A stretch of 64,000 bases of DNA, taken from Aselliscus stoliczkanus. Its lineage: Eukaryota; Chordata; Mammalia; Chiroptera; Hipposideridae. The notes beneath the pieces were generated by a model. It searched no databases. It saw only the letters and a program-made list of their open reading frames with translations, and was not told the origin of the DNA. Location: contig CM066736.1 of the NCBI GenBank assembly GCA_033961575.1, positions 84,964,852-85,028,851 on the forward strand, read 5' to 3'. This document shows positions 35,869 to 47,960 of this stretch, piece after piece. A program made the position numbers and the translations under genes. The stretch's first letter is position 1, and every line of letters begins with the position of its first letter.

Positions 35869-35879
35869 AAAAAAGGGCA

Positions 35880-36397
35880 CGTAATAGCTGAATGTAAAAT
35901 ATGCCAGACAAAATAAACAAAATAGGTTTTACAGTATAAATAATATAACTTAATTTTCAAGTCATTTTTTGAATTAATAATACGTTTTGTTCATTTTCTT
36001 AAAGAAGCAAACCATTTACTGACTATACACAATGGTTTTATGAGGAGACCTATACAGCACGCTTACCATATAATTAAGGAAGGCTACCCTAACAGGGGGC
36101 AATAACAAGCAAGGTAGGCTGTATAAATGACAGGATTTAAAGTGATACACAGCACATTTCCACTCAAGATGGAGTAACAAGGACCAGATTTACTCTCCCA
36201 CCGCAAACAACCAAAATGGACAACATGTATGAAATAACAAAGGCTCACAAGGAAACTTTCAGGGTTAATGAATACGTTCAATATCTTAAACATATTGTGA
36301 TGGTTTCACAGAAGTATATCTGTCAAAATTTATCAAATTGTACATTTTAAATGTGTGTAGTTTATATGTCAAAAAATTTTTTTATTAAAAAAAAGTA
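35880..36397 (+). mobile_element. Unassigned DNA and chimeric old L1 remnant
   Basis: 36160-36235 resembles an L1 5' end (CACTCAAGATGGAGTAACAA...CCACCGCAAACAACC), and 36262-36390 an L1 3' end (GTGATGGTTTCACAGAAGTA, AAATTGTACATTTTAAATGT). The middle of the L1 is absent. Confidence 0.5.
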
Positions 36398-36399
36398 AT

Positions 36400-36665
36400 G
36401 TACAAATATTCATCCAATCATTCAGTTAACATTTATTGAATTCTTCCTGCGTGCCAAGCAGTGCTGGTACAAAATGATACAAAGGTCAATAGAGCTTTGA
36501 AAAACTCTAAATCTAGTGGGGAGGCAGGGACATAAACAAATAAGAATATAAAACATTATATGCGAAAACTTGAGGGAGCCCAGAGGAAGCAGCAAGTCTA
36601 TCTGGAAGACTCAAGAAAGGCTTCAAGGAGCAGGTAACATTCAAGCTGGGCCTCTGAAATGTCGG
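36400..36665 (-). repeat. L2-like remnant
   Basis: TTCAGTTAACATTTATTGAA, then GGAGGCAGGGACATAAACAA and GACTCAAGAAAGGCTTCAAG, consistent with reversed L2. Confidence 0.55.
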
Positions 36666-36797
36666 GGTTCAACAGGAATAGCTGAAATTATAGAGAACAG
36701 CCCTTGTGTGGCCGGGATGGGAGTGGGGTGGGGTGGTGGTGGTAGGTTTTACTCCATAAAACCCCTTGTAGGTTTGTCACATAAAGAGTAGATTCTC

Positions 36798-37251
36798 GGG
36801 CCGGCCGGGTGGCGCGTTGGTTAAGAGCTGGCTTGGGAAGCCAGCGGCCCCGGTTCGGATCCCACATATGAGGGCCAGTGACATGCGCTCTACAGCTAAG
36901 ATGGTGAACAACTCCACCTGGAGCTGGGCTGCGAGCCCCGGCGACAGCATAGCTGCAGCCCCTGCTGCAGCGGGCTGCCATAGGCTACAGTGAGTGGCCG
37001 CAGCCAGCATGAGTGGCTGGCAGTCGGTGTGAGCTGTCAAGAGCTGCTGTGAGCGGCCGGCTGTCCAGAGGCCGGCGACCAATCTGCCTCATCCAGGAAG
37101 AAGCGCAATGACGATACCAACATGGGTCAGTGAAGCAACGTCCTCCGCAACTAGAAGAACAAAAGGACAGCAACTTGTCTGTTCCCCTCCCCCAATTCCC
37201 CAACACTGTTCCCCTCCCCCAATTCCCCAATAAAAATCTTAAAAAAAAAAG
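36798..37251 (+). mobile_element. SINE type A-long
   Basis: Perfect 12-bp duplication GAGTAGATTCTC at 36786-36797 and 37252-37263. Head GGGCCGGCCGGGTGGCGCG. Tail CCCCAATAAAAATCTTA plus A-run. One of the best-preserved long copies. Confidence 0.93.
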
Positions 37252-37299
37252 GAGTAGATTCTCCACAGTTACTTGATAACTCTAAGAGAACCACAAAGA

Positions 37300-37670
37300 C
37301 GATATTCAAAGCCAGAATGTACAGACTGCTAGAGGAATCATGCCCTGCACCATCAGACTCCAGTTCTCAGTCTGTCAGGTCCAACTCACCTTTCTGATCT
37401 CATCTTCACTATTTTTCACCCTCTACCTCCCCATTACCCCTTCAATTCAGACTAATTTGCCATTTGTCTCCCATTTTCAATATCTTTCTGCCTTTGTTCT
37501 TATTATATGTAATACCTGTGGCACTCACAAAATTCTGCTTATTTTCCAAAGCCCAACTCAACAGTCTCTTCCTCCTCAACCAGGCCTTTACTAATGCTTA
37601 GACAAAGTTTTTCCTTCTTCCATTTTCTGATGATTTTTGCTCACATTGTTATTCACAGCATCATGACTAC
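37300..37670 (+). repeat. L2-like fragment
   Basis: CCAAAGCCCAACTCAACAGT, CCTCAACCAGGCCTTTACTA: degraded L2 ORF C-terminal/3' sequence. Confidence 0.5.
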
Positions 37671-39060
37671 TTTATAACTAGGGACTTTTTTTGTCTCTTT
37701 CTCCTGCCGGATCTCACTTTTCTGAGAGCAGATTTCATCGTCAACCTCCTTATGCTGTCAGAGCCTCACAGCACTGTGCAGTGCTTGGTACAGAGTACTC
37801 CGCGAACTCACATAGGACTCAGCGTGCCGTGGGGATTTATTTTTCCGCATGTGTCACAGCTCCCTCATATATAAAACATAAAATTCCTTGCAGTTCCAAA
37901 AAAATTGCAGGAGCTTTTTGTGACATACTGCTAGGAGTATTATGACCATGAAAACATAGTCAGAAGTGCTGAATTAATGTTTAAGATAGAAAACATTTTA
38001 TATTAAAGCCAGTAAATATACCTTCTCAGTTAGCCCAAAGTAAATATGAAGCATATGTGGTATTTTTAATTTTAATTTTTACGAGAAATCAAAAGTTTAT
38101 TATTTTTACTAAAATTTGCTGATATTCTTTCTATTGATGATTTTCTTAATCTTCAAAATGTTGCCCATAGTAATTAGCATTCACAGAATCAAAAGCAGCT
38201 TCAACTAGCTATGGTGATGCTTAGACATTCAGAAGTATTTTGTAACAAGCATGCAAATACATGAGCATCACAAAAATTTATACTCCCGAATGATACTGCC
38301 TTATATCTGTAAGGCTTTGTAATACAAAATCAATTTGTGTTAATTTCCTCCTTTGATTTTCACAATAATTCTATTACATAGGCAGGAAATATATTTTATA
38401 ACAATGTCATTTTCTAAAATTTTCTTTTTAATCAATACTTAAAAAAATTCAGAAAAGTGACTTATTCAAAATCCCAAAAGCTTTCTCACTCCAATGTTAG
38501 CGCTTCTTTCTTTTCTTCATGAAAATTTTTGAAGAGTAAAATTTTTAGAATGCTTAACAAGTGACTCAAAATCCCATCAACTAATTCCTTCTTTTTCTCA
38601 AGTCTGCAACTAATTACAAGGCTTGAATCCCTCAAAGATTTTTGTCACAGGAAACAGAGAGCATTTTATGTAAGATTGATTCTTGTGCTTACTGTCATGC
38701 CTCTGAATTTGCTTATTAATTTTTCTTAGTCTCTAAAGGCACTAACTAAAATGCCCTTTTCTTCAAATGGTTTAATCTAAAATACATATGGCCATCCATA
38801 TCCTAAAAATCATTTCTTTTTCCGAAATAAAATTTAATTCTAAGAAACTGACAAGAACATATCTATATCTGCCTACAGAATGTAAAATATTTAAAACAGT
38901 ACTATGTTGGCTACCAATTATGATTTTTTTATATGAAGATGATTCTCTTGATCCAGCTAATGCAAAGCATATAAATTTACTTCCAGCTGTCTTTGTATCT
39001 CTTTTTGAATTTTCTTTGCTTTTTCATCACCCACTATAATCTTTACCCTCTCTTAAAGAA
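37671..39060. other. Intronic DNA, unassigned
   Basis: No gene, and no repeat I can name with confidence. The 83-codon frame at 38788-39039 has no recognisable family. Confidence 0.45.
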
Positions 39061-39062
39061 GA

Positions 39063-39668
39063 ATGCAAATTGTATCATTTGCAACGATATGGATGGACTT
39101 AGAGACTATTATGTTGAGTGAAATAAGTCAGTCGGAGAAAGACAAATACCATATGATCTCACTTATATGTGGAATTTGAAAAACTGAATGAATGAGCATA
39201 AGAAACAGAAACAGTCTCATAGATATAGAGGAAAAACAGGGTTGCTAGTTGGGAGGTGGGTGGGGATGAAGGAGAAGCGGAAAGGATTAGACAGCATAAA
39301 TAGGTAATTACAGTATTGTCACAGGGATATGAAAGACAGTTCGGGGAATATAATGTTGTTAAAATTTTGTGGGGTGTCAGATGGTCACATGTTTTGTTAG
39401 GGAGAGCACTTCATGGATGGAGTAGAGGCTTGATCACTGCACTGTATACCTGAAATTGATGTTGTATAATATTGTATGCCAACTGTAATTGAATATATAG
39501 ACAGTCATGGGATGTGATTATATGGTGGAAGGGAGTCAATGGAATTATAATAGATAGTATGATATGGCGGGGGAGAAGTGGGAGGGGAGAATTGAGGGAG
39601 GGGGTTGTCACTTTGAGGGGTAAAAAGTATAACTATTGCACTTTGTTGTACACCTGAAGCTAATTAAA
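39063..39668 (+). mobile_element. LINE-1 3' end, 5'-truncated
   Basis: ORF2 tail (TGAGTGAAATAAGTCAGTCG) followed by the same 3' UTR as the element at 33.3-33.86 kb (GTTGCTAGTTGGGAGGTGG, GTTGTACACCTGAAGCTAAT), then an A-rich tail. A useful comparator for the rearranged L1. Confidence 0.9.
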
Positions 39669-40159
39669 AAAATATATAAATAAATTTAAAAAAAATTAAA
39701 AAAAAACCAAAAAACTAAACTAGCTTTAGTCCCTCAATCCCTTATCAAAAATACTTTGTAGTGAGTTAAGATCAAAGGGCTTTCTCTGAACACTATACCT
39801 ATTTTACATCTCTTTCCTCTTATCACTTATTTTGGCCATTCTTAAATTTTAAACTTTTTCTCTACATTGTTCTTGATGGCAAGTTCTTATACTTAAAAAG
39901 CTGTGGAGCCTGAGCACACACACAGGCCTGCTTTGTTGGGTTCTTCTCCTTTAAAATTCCATTCTCATTCCATTCTTCAACAATCCTAATCTCCCACTTG
40001 GATTAATATCTGCCTGTGAAGATACGTGTTTCATGAAAACTTTCCCAATTTAATAAAATCTTTCTTTTTAATCATTTAATTGTAGCATGTTAGTATATCT
40101 CCCAAATATTACGTTGTCATTGTTATTGGTTCTGATTTGTTCTGAACTGATTATAAAAA

Positions 40160-40860
40160 GATTTACTTCTCTGTCTAAAATCCTCCAAAGGCTATCAGTT
40201 GCAAACAAAATAAAAGCCAAACTCTTTACCATAGTCCATAAGGTCAATACAACCAACCCCTGCCTCCCTTCTAATAATTCTCCTTGCCCAACCATTCCAA
40301 CAGCACTAGTTTTCTTTATGTTCCTAAAACAAATCAAGTCCATTCCAACAGCAGGGCCATTTGCAGAACTTCCTGGAACATCATTATCTCAGTTCACACA
40401 ATCCTTCTCATTCTCTAGGTACTATGCCAAATTCCACCAACTCAAAGGAGTCTTCCTTAATCAATTACCCTAACTAAAGAACTTCTCTCGTCATTCTCTA
40501 ACATATTACGTTGTTTTATTTTTTTTTTATTTAAGAAATTTTTAATTGGGGAACAGTGTGTTTTTCCAGGACCCATCAACTCCAAGTCAAGTAATTGTTG
40601 CAATCTAGTTGTGGAGGGCGCAGCTCAGTGGCCCATGCAGGGATCAAACCGGCAATCTTGGTATTATGAGCCTGAGCTAACCAGCCACCCCTGTTTTATT
40701 TCTTCATAGCATTTATCACAGTTAGAAACCATGTATGTACTTGCTTATGTATATGTCACTTTCCCTCATTAGAATGCAGTCTCCTGACAAGAACAATCTT
40801 ATTTGTTTTCTTCACTGCCATATCACAAACTCCTAGAAGAGTACTGTAATAGCCATGTTT
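40160..40860 (+). repeat. L2 fragment (interrupted by a SINE)
   Basis: Frame remnant beginning KILQRLSVANKIKAKLFTIV resembles an L2 C-terminal coding end. Then AGAATGCAGTCTCCTGACAA and GCCATATCACAAACTCCTAG, the L2 3' UTR. Split by the SINE at 40521-40691. Confidence 0.65.
40521..40691 (-). mobile_element. Rhin-type SINE (bat)
   Basis: Reversed: AATTGGGGAACAGTGTGTTT, CAATCTAGTTGTGGAGGGCG, GGATCAAACCGGCAATCTTG. Flanks TGTTTTATTT on both sides. Resembles the horseshoe/leaf-nosed bat tRNA SINE family as I remember it. Confidence 0.75.
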
Positions 40861-40869
40861 TCCGGTTTT

Positions 40870-41345
40870 CATATTTGATGTTTTGACATCTGAGGTCTTA
40901 CTAACCTGGTAGGACTTCTCTTCCCAGGGCTAGCTAGATAGCATACCGCTTGCCTGCAAGAAAGCTTTATCTGCAGACCAAACAATCCAGAGCTCATAAC
41001 CATAAACCCCACCACCTCCTTTATCAGGCTCTTACACTCCAGGCCACTATTTCCCCGGCCCAAATTACCCCAGGGCCAGGTTATCAGAGAAATAAAGACA
41101 ATTCCTATGCCTCAGAGCCCACTGAAACTATTCAAACTAACCAATACTAGGCCTGCTTACCCTACCTCGCCTGTCCCTTTCCACAGAAACCACAGTAAAG
41201 GCTCTTGCCCACATCCAGCTCCCCATGTGGCCCTGGGTGGTGTCCCATACTTCCTGTTTCTAGGGAACTGTCAGTATAAAATCTTCTTCCTTCATGACAG
41301 TTATTTCTATGTCTGTGTGTCCTATCATACCTGAGCAAAGCAAAT
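40870..41345 (+). mobile_element. Possible LTR of an old endogenous retrovirus
   Basis: C-rich, LTR-like stretch with TATAAA-like AGTATAAAATCTTC near 41270 and a CTATCATACCTGAGC end. No coding remnant. Assignment is weak. Confidence 0.3.
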
Positions 41346-41499
41346 CCCAGGTACCTTCAAAATAAGTACCTGGCGTAAAATACATGCTGAACAAATATTT
41401 GTTGGATGTATCACCTGAGGAATGAATTCCTTTCTTTCCTTCAGTTTCCAGTATAGACTAGGTTTACTCAGAGCACTCCTTGAAAAATACAACTTATAA

Positions 41500-44060
41500 A
41501 AACTGATGCAAGAAACCTAATGAAAAACAAAATTATAGACCAGAATCTCTCACGAACAAAGATGCAAAAATCCTTAACAAAATACTGGCAAAACAAACCC
41601 AGGTGTATATATGTGAGGTAACACCTCATGTCCAAGTGGGCCAGGAAAGCAAAATTAGTTCAACATTAAAAAAACCAGTCATTTTATCATATTAACAGGA
41701 AGGACAAAATTATATGATCACCTCAATAGATACAGAATAACATTTAATGAAATTCAATTCTCACTCATAATAAAACTCAGCAAGTTAGGAAAAGAAAAGA
41801 ATTTTCTCGATCAGACAAAGGATATCTAAAAAAAAACTACAGCTAACATCACATCTAATAACGCAATATTGAATGCCTTCCTCCTTAGATCAAGACAAGG
41901 CAAGGATGTCCACTCATACCACTTTTACTCAACACTGTACTGAAAGGTACTAGCCAGTGTGATGAAGCAAGAAAAAAAATGCATAAAGATCAGAAAGGAA
42001 GACATGAAACTTTCTATTCACAGGTTACATAATTGTTTACTTAGTAACAAAAAACTAACAGGTAAATTTAGCAAGGTAGAAGACGGAAGGACGATAAAAT
42101 AATTTTATCTCTGTATACTAGCAAAAATTCAAAAAATAGAATTTTAAAAATACAATTTATAACAGCATCAAAAGTCATAAAATACTTAGAATTTAGCAAG
42201 ATGTTTAAGACCTCCTCAGTGAAAACTACAAAACTACTGAGATAAATTAAAGGAAATCTATATAAATAAATATACCATGGTCGATTGTAAGACTCATATT
42301 TTTAAGATGTCTGTTCTCCCCAAACTGATTTATATATATATATATAATACAATCTCAATCATAATCCCAATAGGATTTTTTAAAAATAAAAATTGATTGA
42401 TAATCTTGTATAACAAACTACCTCAAAACTTAACAGCTTTAAAAAAAATCAAACGTTTACTATTTCACATAGTTTCTGAGAGTTAGAAATATGAATGTGG
42501 TTCAGACTCAGGATCTCCCATGGATCCAGGTCTGAAGTCATCTGAAGGCCTGAATGTGGCTGGACTACTACTTCCAAAATAGCTAAATCACCTAGCTGTT
42601 GGCTGGACACCTCAGTTCCTCAACATGACAAGAGGGCTGGCTTCCCCAAGTGTGAGTGATCCAAGATGAAAACAAGCTAAGATGGAACCTATCTTTTATA
42701 ACCTAGTATCTGAAGTCTCACCCCATTACTTCTATATTATTTTATTAGAAGCAAATCACTAAATTCGGCCCATAATCAGGTGGAAGATAAGGTTAAGTTC
42801 TACCTCTTCAACAGAGAAGTAGCAAAGGATCTGTGCATATCTTTTAAAACCACAATTGACAAGCTGATTCTAAGATTCATATGGAAATGCCTAAGACCTA
42901 GAATACCTAAAACAATCTTTAAAAAGAACCAAGTTGGAAGACTTACAGTAGTTGACTTCAAGGCCTACAATAAAGCTATATTTATCAAGACTAGTGGTAA
43001 TGATATAAGGATATACAAATAGATGAACAGATGAGAGAGCCCAGAAATAGACCAACATACATACAGCCCACTGATTTTTGACAAAGGAGCAAAAGCAATC
43101 CGATGGGGAAGGAAAAGTCTTTTCAGCAAATGATGCTGTTGTTACATGTATGTATATGGGGAAAAAAATAAACTTCAATCCCTATATCACATCCTATATA
43201 ACAATGAATTTGAGACGGATATAGACCTAAAGATGAAGCTGTAACTATAAATCTTCTAGAAGAGAACATGGGAGAATATCTTCACAACCTGAGGGTAGAC
43301 AAAGGGTTTTAGACAGGATAAGGAAACCAATAACCTTAAAAGAAAAAGATGACAAATTAGACTCCATCAAAATTTTAAAATTTCCTCATTAAAAGACATC
43401 TTTAAGATAATAAATAGACAAACCACAGACAGGAGAAAACAGTCACAAAACATCCACATGATAAAAGGACTTATGTCCAAAATATTTAAGGAGCCCCCTA
43501 ATAACTCAATAATAAAAAGAACTATTTTTTTAATGGGCAAGATTAAAAAGGGATGCCACAGGTGAAGATATTCAAATGCCAAGAAGCACATGAAAATGTG
43601 CTCAACATCTTCAGCCAGCAAGGAAACGCGAATTAAAGCTACAAATCCAGACTGGATAAAATGAAAAAGAATGACAACACCAAATGTTGCTGAGGATGTG
43701 GAACACCGAAAACATCCATGATGAGAATGAAAAATGGTACATCGCTTCGTAAAAAAAAGTCTTGCAGTCCCTTATGAAACCAAACATAAACCAACCAACC
43801 CTATGACCTGGCAATTCCACTCTTAGGAATTTATCCAAGAAAGATGAAAACATATGTCTAAAAAAAGATTTGTATAAGAATGTTCACAGCAGTTTTATTC
43901 ATAACAACCCCAAATTGTAAACGGCTCAGATGTCCATCAAAGTAGTATGGATAAACAATTTATGGTATAATTTATACAGTGGAATACTATTCAACAATTA
44001 AAAGGAGCAAACCACTGATACAACAGCATGGGTAAATCTCATTTCTCACAAGCATGAATC
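41500..44060 (+). mobile_element. Old LINE-1 ORF2/3' portion
   Basis: Sense L1 remnants: ATTATAGACCAGAATCTCTC, ATGCCTTCCTCCTTAGATCA, AAGTTGGAAGACTTACAGTA, ATGACCTGGCAATTCCACTC. Heavily mutated. Interrupted at about 42398-42790 by another repeat. Confidence 0.8.
42398..42790 (-). mobile_element. Possible MaLR-like LTR inserted in L1
   Basis: TATAACAAACTACCTCAAAA and CTATTTCACATAGTTTCTGA are compatible with a reversed LTR 3' end. L1 homology resumes afterwards at TTCAACAGAGAAGTAGCAAAG. Family uncertain. Confidence 0.35.
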
Positions 44061-44214
44061 TTAAATGGATAAATAAATACTTAAAATGTTTTCAATTTTA
44101 ACTTCTAATATAGTAAATACCAATAGATTTACCTCAGAGTTCTTCAGGGTTCTCAACAATTTTTAAATGTGCAAAGGGATCATGAGTCCCAAAAGCTACT
44201 TCTGATCTAATAAA

Positions 44215-44850
44215 AGTTGAATATAGGCATGCTCTACAATCTAACAACTATGCTCCTAAGTACATACTGAAACTCCTGAACCTGTTTGTGTACCACAGGT
44301 GTGCAAGAATGTTCATGCATTATCTGCAGTACCAAAAACCTGAAAACAAAATATCCAATGATTGAAGAATGGATAAATGAAAATATTCATAGAGTGGAAT
44401 TCTAAACAACATAAAAATAAGTGAACTATATCTATACCCATCAACACAGGCAATTCTCAGGAACATGGATGATACTAAGGACCACAATTTGAGTGAAAAG
44501 GCAAGTTGCAGAAGAATATATATATCTAACTTTTTTTTTTTTTTTTTTTGAGGGCAGTGTCACTGGCCCTCATATGTGGAACCGAACCGGGGTCGCTGGC
44601 TTCCCAAGCCAGCACTTAACCAATGCGCCACTCGGCTGGCCCGAGTGTATATATATACATATATAGTACAATTCCACTTATATAAAATATAAGACGAGCA
44701 AACCTAAACAGTATATTTTTAGAAATGTGTAAATGGTAAAAATCTAGGAAATGATAAACACTAAATTAAGGCTAGCGGTTATCTCTGGAGAAAAAGGAAG
44801 ATGGAATCAGGGAAGGGTACAAAGGGGTTACATTTTTATTTAATGACGAC
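44215..44850 (+). mobile_element. Old LINE-1 3' fragment, split by a SINE
   Basis: GGAATTCTAAACAACATAAA, GAACATGGATGATACTAAGG on the left and ACAATTCCACTTATATAAAA, GGCTAGCGGTTATCTCTGGA on the right of the SINE. Confidence 0.7.
44531..44642 (-). mobile_element. SINE type A-short
   Basis: 19-base T-run, then GAGGGCAGTGTCACTGGCCC to CACTCGGCTGGCCC. Target duplication not clear in the TA-rich flank. Confidence 0.88.
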
Positions 44851-45200
44851 TGTTCTTAACCAAAGAATAGTCCTCCTTTATTATCAAGGTCATAATTGTC
44901 TTCAGTTCTCAAGCTTTGGGTCTGACATTCCCAGAGTAGTGAAAGCACAGAGAACATCCATTTGACTGGCAAGACTAACTGAATCAACTCCAGTGACCAA
45001 AGGGATGTCAGACAGCAAGGCAGACATGCCCTCATGCCTGCTTTTCAAAAAAAAGGTGGTGGGTGTGGGGCCAACAGCTACCCAGCAGGTAAAACAGCCT
45101 AGAAAGCATAATATTTCATTTGGACAACACTATCTTATCTGGAATCTCTCCTTATCATTTTGTATGAATGAATGAATGTCAGTCATAAAAAGTTTTTGTA

Positions 45201-45288
45201 GGGCCAGCCGAGTGGCGCGGTGGTTAAGCGCTGGTTTGAGAAGCCAGCGGCCCCAGTTCAGGTCCCACATGTGAGGGCCAGTGACACT

Positions 45289-45321
<33 letters not shown>
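45201..45321 (+). mobile_element. SINE type A-short with long A tail
   Basis: GGGCCAGCCGAGTGGCGCGG to CACTGCCCTC with about 27 A. Followed by a T-rich base run (ATTTTTTTAG) similar to AGTTTTTGTAG before it. Confidence 0.88.
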
Positions 45322-45325
<4 letters not shown>

Positions 45326-45950
45326 TTTAGCAGTATCAAGATTTTAGCATGTATAATTCTGGAGTTTGGTTTGTTTTCTGGCTTCATCCAATCTATCCAC
45401 TTGCTATTAAAAGGAGCTTGCTCTGGAAAGTTAAAGATCTTTAAGAGCAAGAGTGTATACCTACAAGGAGTCAAAGATTTTTATAGCTCTGTAGCTGAAT
45501 TATTTCAACCTTGATGTACTGATTCACTTTCATTGAGTAAAAATGCCTCTTTTGAATCTCATGAGTACATTATAGGGATAAACAAAAGGATGCTTATAAA
45601 ATTCTTTGAAATCTTCTGGTAGAAGAGCCTATAAAAATATTAAACTTTATTATTATGTTTAAAGTCTCATCTCCTAAATAAAAGGTATGGTGCAATTCTG
45701 AGTTTACACACAGGAAATCAAAATTGCTCAAAACTCAACTTCAGACGCTGTTTCAGTTACCTATTGCTGAATAACAGCCTTCATGGCTTTAAAAAATAAT
45801 TTATTCTCTCCCTCCCAGGAACAGTATGAACAATGAAAGGTGCATAAGAGTATAAATGGACATGTAACTAGCCTGTTTTGGCAGGAATGCAGTGCAGGGA
45901 AGGTAGCGACTACATGAAAAAAGGGGAAGAAAGACTGAAGAGTTTAGAAT
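45322..45950. other. Intronic DNA, unassigned
   Basis: About 45748-45812 (TTACCTATTGCTGAATAACA) may be a short reversed LTR fragment. Otherwise nothing. Confidence 0.4.
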
Positions 45951-45954
45951 AATG

Positions 45955-46920
45955 AGCTACAATTACACATCCATCAGAACCGCTAAAATTAAAAAGACTG
46001 ATACCAAATGTTGGCAAGAATGTGGCTCAAACATTGTGAATGTAAAATAGTACAACCACTTTAGGAAAAGATCGGCAGTTTGTAATAAAACTAAACATAC
46101 AACTACCCTTGACCCAGTTATTCCAATCCTAAGTATTTACAAGAAATGAAAATATATATCCACAAGAAGACTTGTACAAGAATGTTCCTAACAGCTTAAT
46201 TTATAATTGCCAAAACCTGAAAACAGCCAGGTGCCCAACAACAGAAAAACAGATAAGCAAACTTGTATATTCACATAATGGCATACTAACTCAGCAATAA
46301 AAAGGAATCATTAATACATGCAATGACATGGATGAATCTCCAAAACAGTATGATGAGAGAAAGAAGCACTATAACCAAAGAGCAAATACCATTAGGATTC
46401 CACTTACATACAGTTCTAGAAGAGGTAAATCTAATCTACGGTGGGGGAAAAAATCAGAACATTTCTGCCCCTGGGGAGAAGAGAGAAGGTGGAGGTGGGG
46501 ATTAACAGAGAAGGGGCACGAGGAATTTCCCTGCTTGATGGTGAAGTTCTACAGCTTGATAGGGGTTTTGGTTACACAGATTATGCATTTCTCAAAATTC
46601 AGCAAATGCACACTGAAGATTTGTGCATTACATTGAATATAAATTTTACATCAAGAGGAAAAGATAAAGAATTGAACTTTAGTGAGTGATGTCATGCTGA
46701 AGTACTTAGTGAAAAGTGCACAGATACCAGCAATTTACTTTGAAATGTGTCAAAAATAAAATGAATTGATAGATGGAGAGAGGAATGGATAAATGGAATT
46801 AGGTAAGTGAAAAAATGGGTATAGTAAAATGTTAATGGTAGAATTCAGGTAGCAGGTGAACATAAATTCACTGCAAAATTCTTCCAACTTTGTTGTATGT
46901 GTGAAAATATTCATTAAGGG
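45955..46920 (+). mobile_element. Old LINE-1 3' portion
   Basis: ACACATCCATCAGAACCGCT, CCCAGTTATTCCAATCCTAA, ATGACATGGATGAATCTCCA, ending GTGTGAAAATATTCATTAAG. The small frames at 46323-46689 fall in this L1. Confidence 0.75.
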
Positions 46921-47589
46921 GGCAGGGCGCTTTTCATGCCTTGTTAGAATTTGGTCTTAATCCTTCAGTCAATAGAAAGTCTTCAAAGAGAAACAGAAGC
47001 AGTACCTAAATCTGTAACCAGTGACCAGCCATGGTTTAAAGAGGTATTCACTGACTGAGAGAATGTAACTACAAATGACACGGGGGCAGTATATACAAAA
47101 GCAATCAGGCTAAGGTTGTGTGGCACATTAGGTACTCCAACTGATCTTCCCACCAAAAACACCTAAAAATTCTGGTATATTCACAATATACTCAAACAAA
47201 TGAAAGGGAGGGAGGGAAGGAGGGAAAAAGGAAGGAAGGTCTACTAAGGTGAGGACTCAAGTAAGAGACCTCCTCAAATAAACGTCTAACCGTCCCACCT
47301 TACACCCCTAAAATTCAATGTTTGCTCTTAACGCCTTTCAACTGACTAGATGAGGCCCCTCAAGTTACTGAGGCTAGTCTTCACTGTAAGTCAACAGATT
47401 GTAAATGTTAACCACATTTACTCAATACTATCATAGCAACACCTAGATTAGTACTTTTTAAATGACTGAATACTATAGCCTAGTCAAGTTCACACATAAA
47501 ACTAACCAGCACAGTTGAAGAGGCCATAATCATAACAGAGCATGATTTTTTAAAATTTATTTTGACTAGATTTCAATTCAGCTAGTATT
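46921..47589. other. Intronic DNA with (GGGA/GGAA)n
   Basis: Purine-rich simple repeat at about 47202-47240. Nothing else identified. Confidence 0.45.
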
Positions 47590-47633
47590 TATTGAGCACC
47601 TAGTATTTGCCAGGCACTTCAATGTGTGCTGTC

Positions 47634-47641
47634 AGATAGAC

Positions 47642-47688
<47 letters not shown>

Positions 47689-47697
47689 TAGATAGAG
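47634..47697. repeat. (GATA)n/(GACA)n microsatellite
   Basis: About 64 bp of GATA repeats with GACA interruptions inside a MIR. Likely polymorphic. Confidence 0.95.
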
Positions 47698-47753
47698 GTA
47701 TATTATGCCATTTAATTCTCATAACCCTGCCAAATATCATTATTCTCATTTTT

Positions 47754-47830
47754 TTTTTTCTTTTGAGGGCAGTGTCACTGGCCCTCATATGGGGGACTGA
47801 ACCGAGGCTGCTGGCTTCCAAGGCCAGCAC
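47754..47830 (-). mobile_element. SINE type A-short, 5'-truncated
   Basis: Lacks the GGGCCGGCCGAG head. Target duplication ATTATTCTCATTTT / ATTATTGTCATTTT at 47739-47752 and 47831-47844. Confidence 0.88.
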
Positions 47831-47960
47831 ATTATTGTCATTTTACAAAACATACACTGATACAAAGAATGAATAAGTGATTTGCCCAAAGTCACAGATT
47901 CAATGGGAACAAAGTTCAGACAGGAAATCTTGATTCTGACTCCAAGTCATTATATTATGT

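Larger units (their letters stand above)
47590..47960 (-). repeat. MIR-type SINE split by (GATA)n and a younger SINE
   Basis: Reversed MIR: TATTTATTGAGCACCTAGTA, TTTAATTCTCATAACCCTGC, TTTGCCCAAAGTCACAGATT. Interrupted by the GATA/GACA tract and a type A-short copy. Confidence 0.8.

Noticed and set aside
40870..41345. Possible host exon in C-rich DNA
   Set aside because: No conserved frame with splice sites. More like an LTR remnant, listed at low confidence only.
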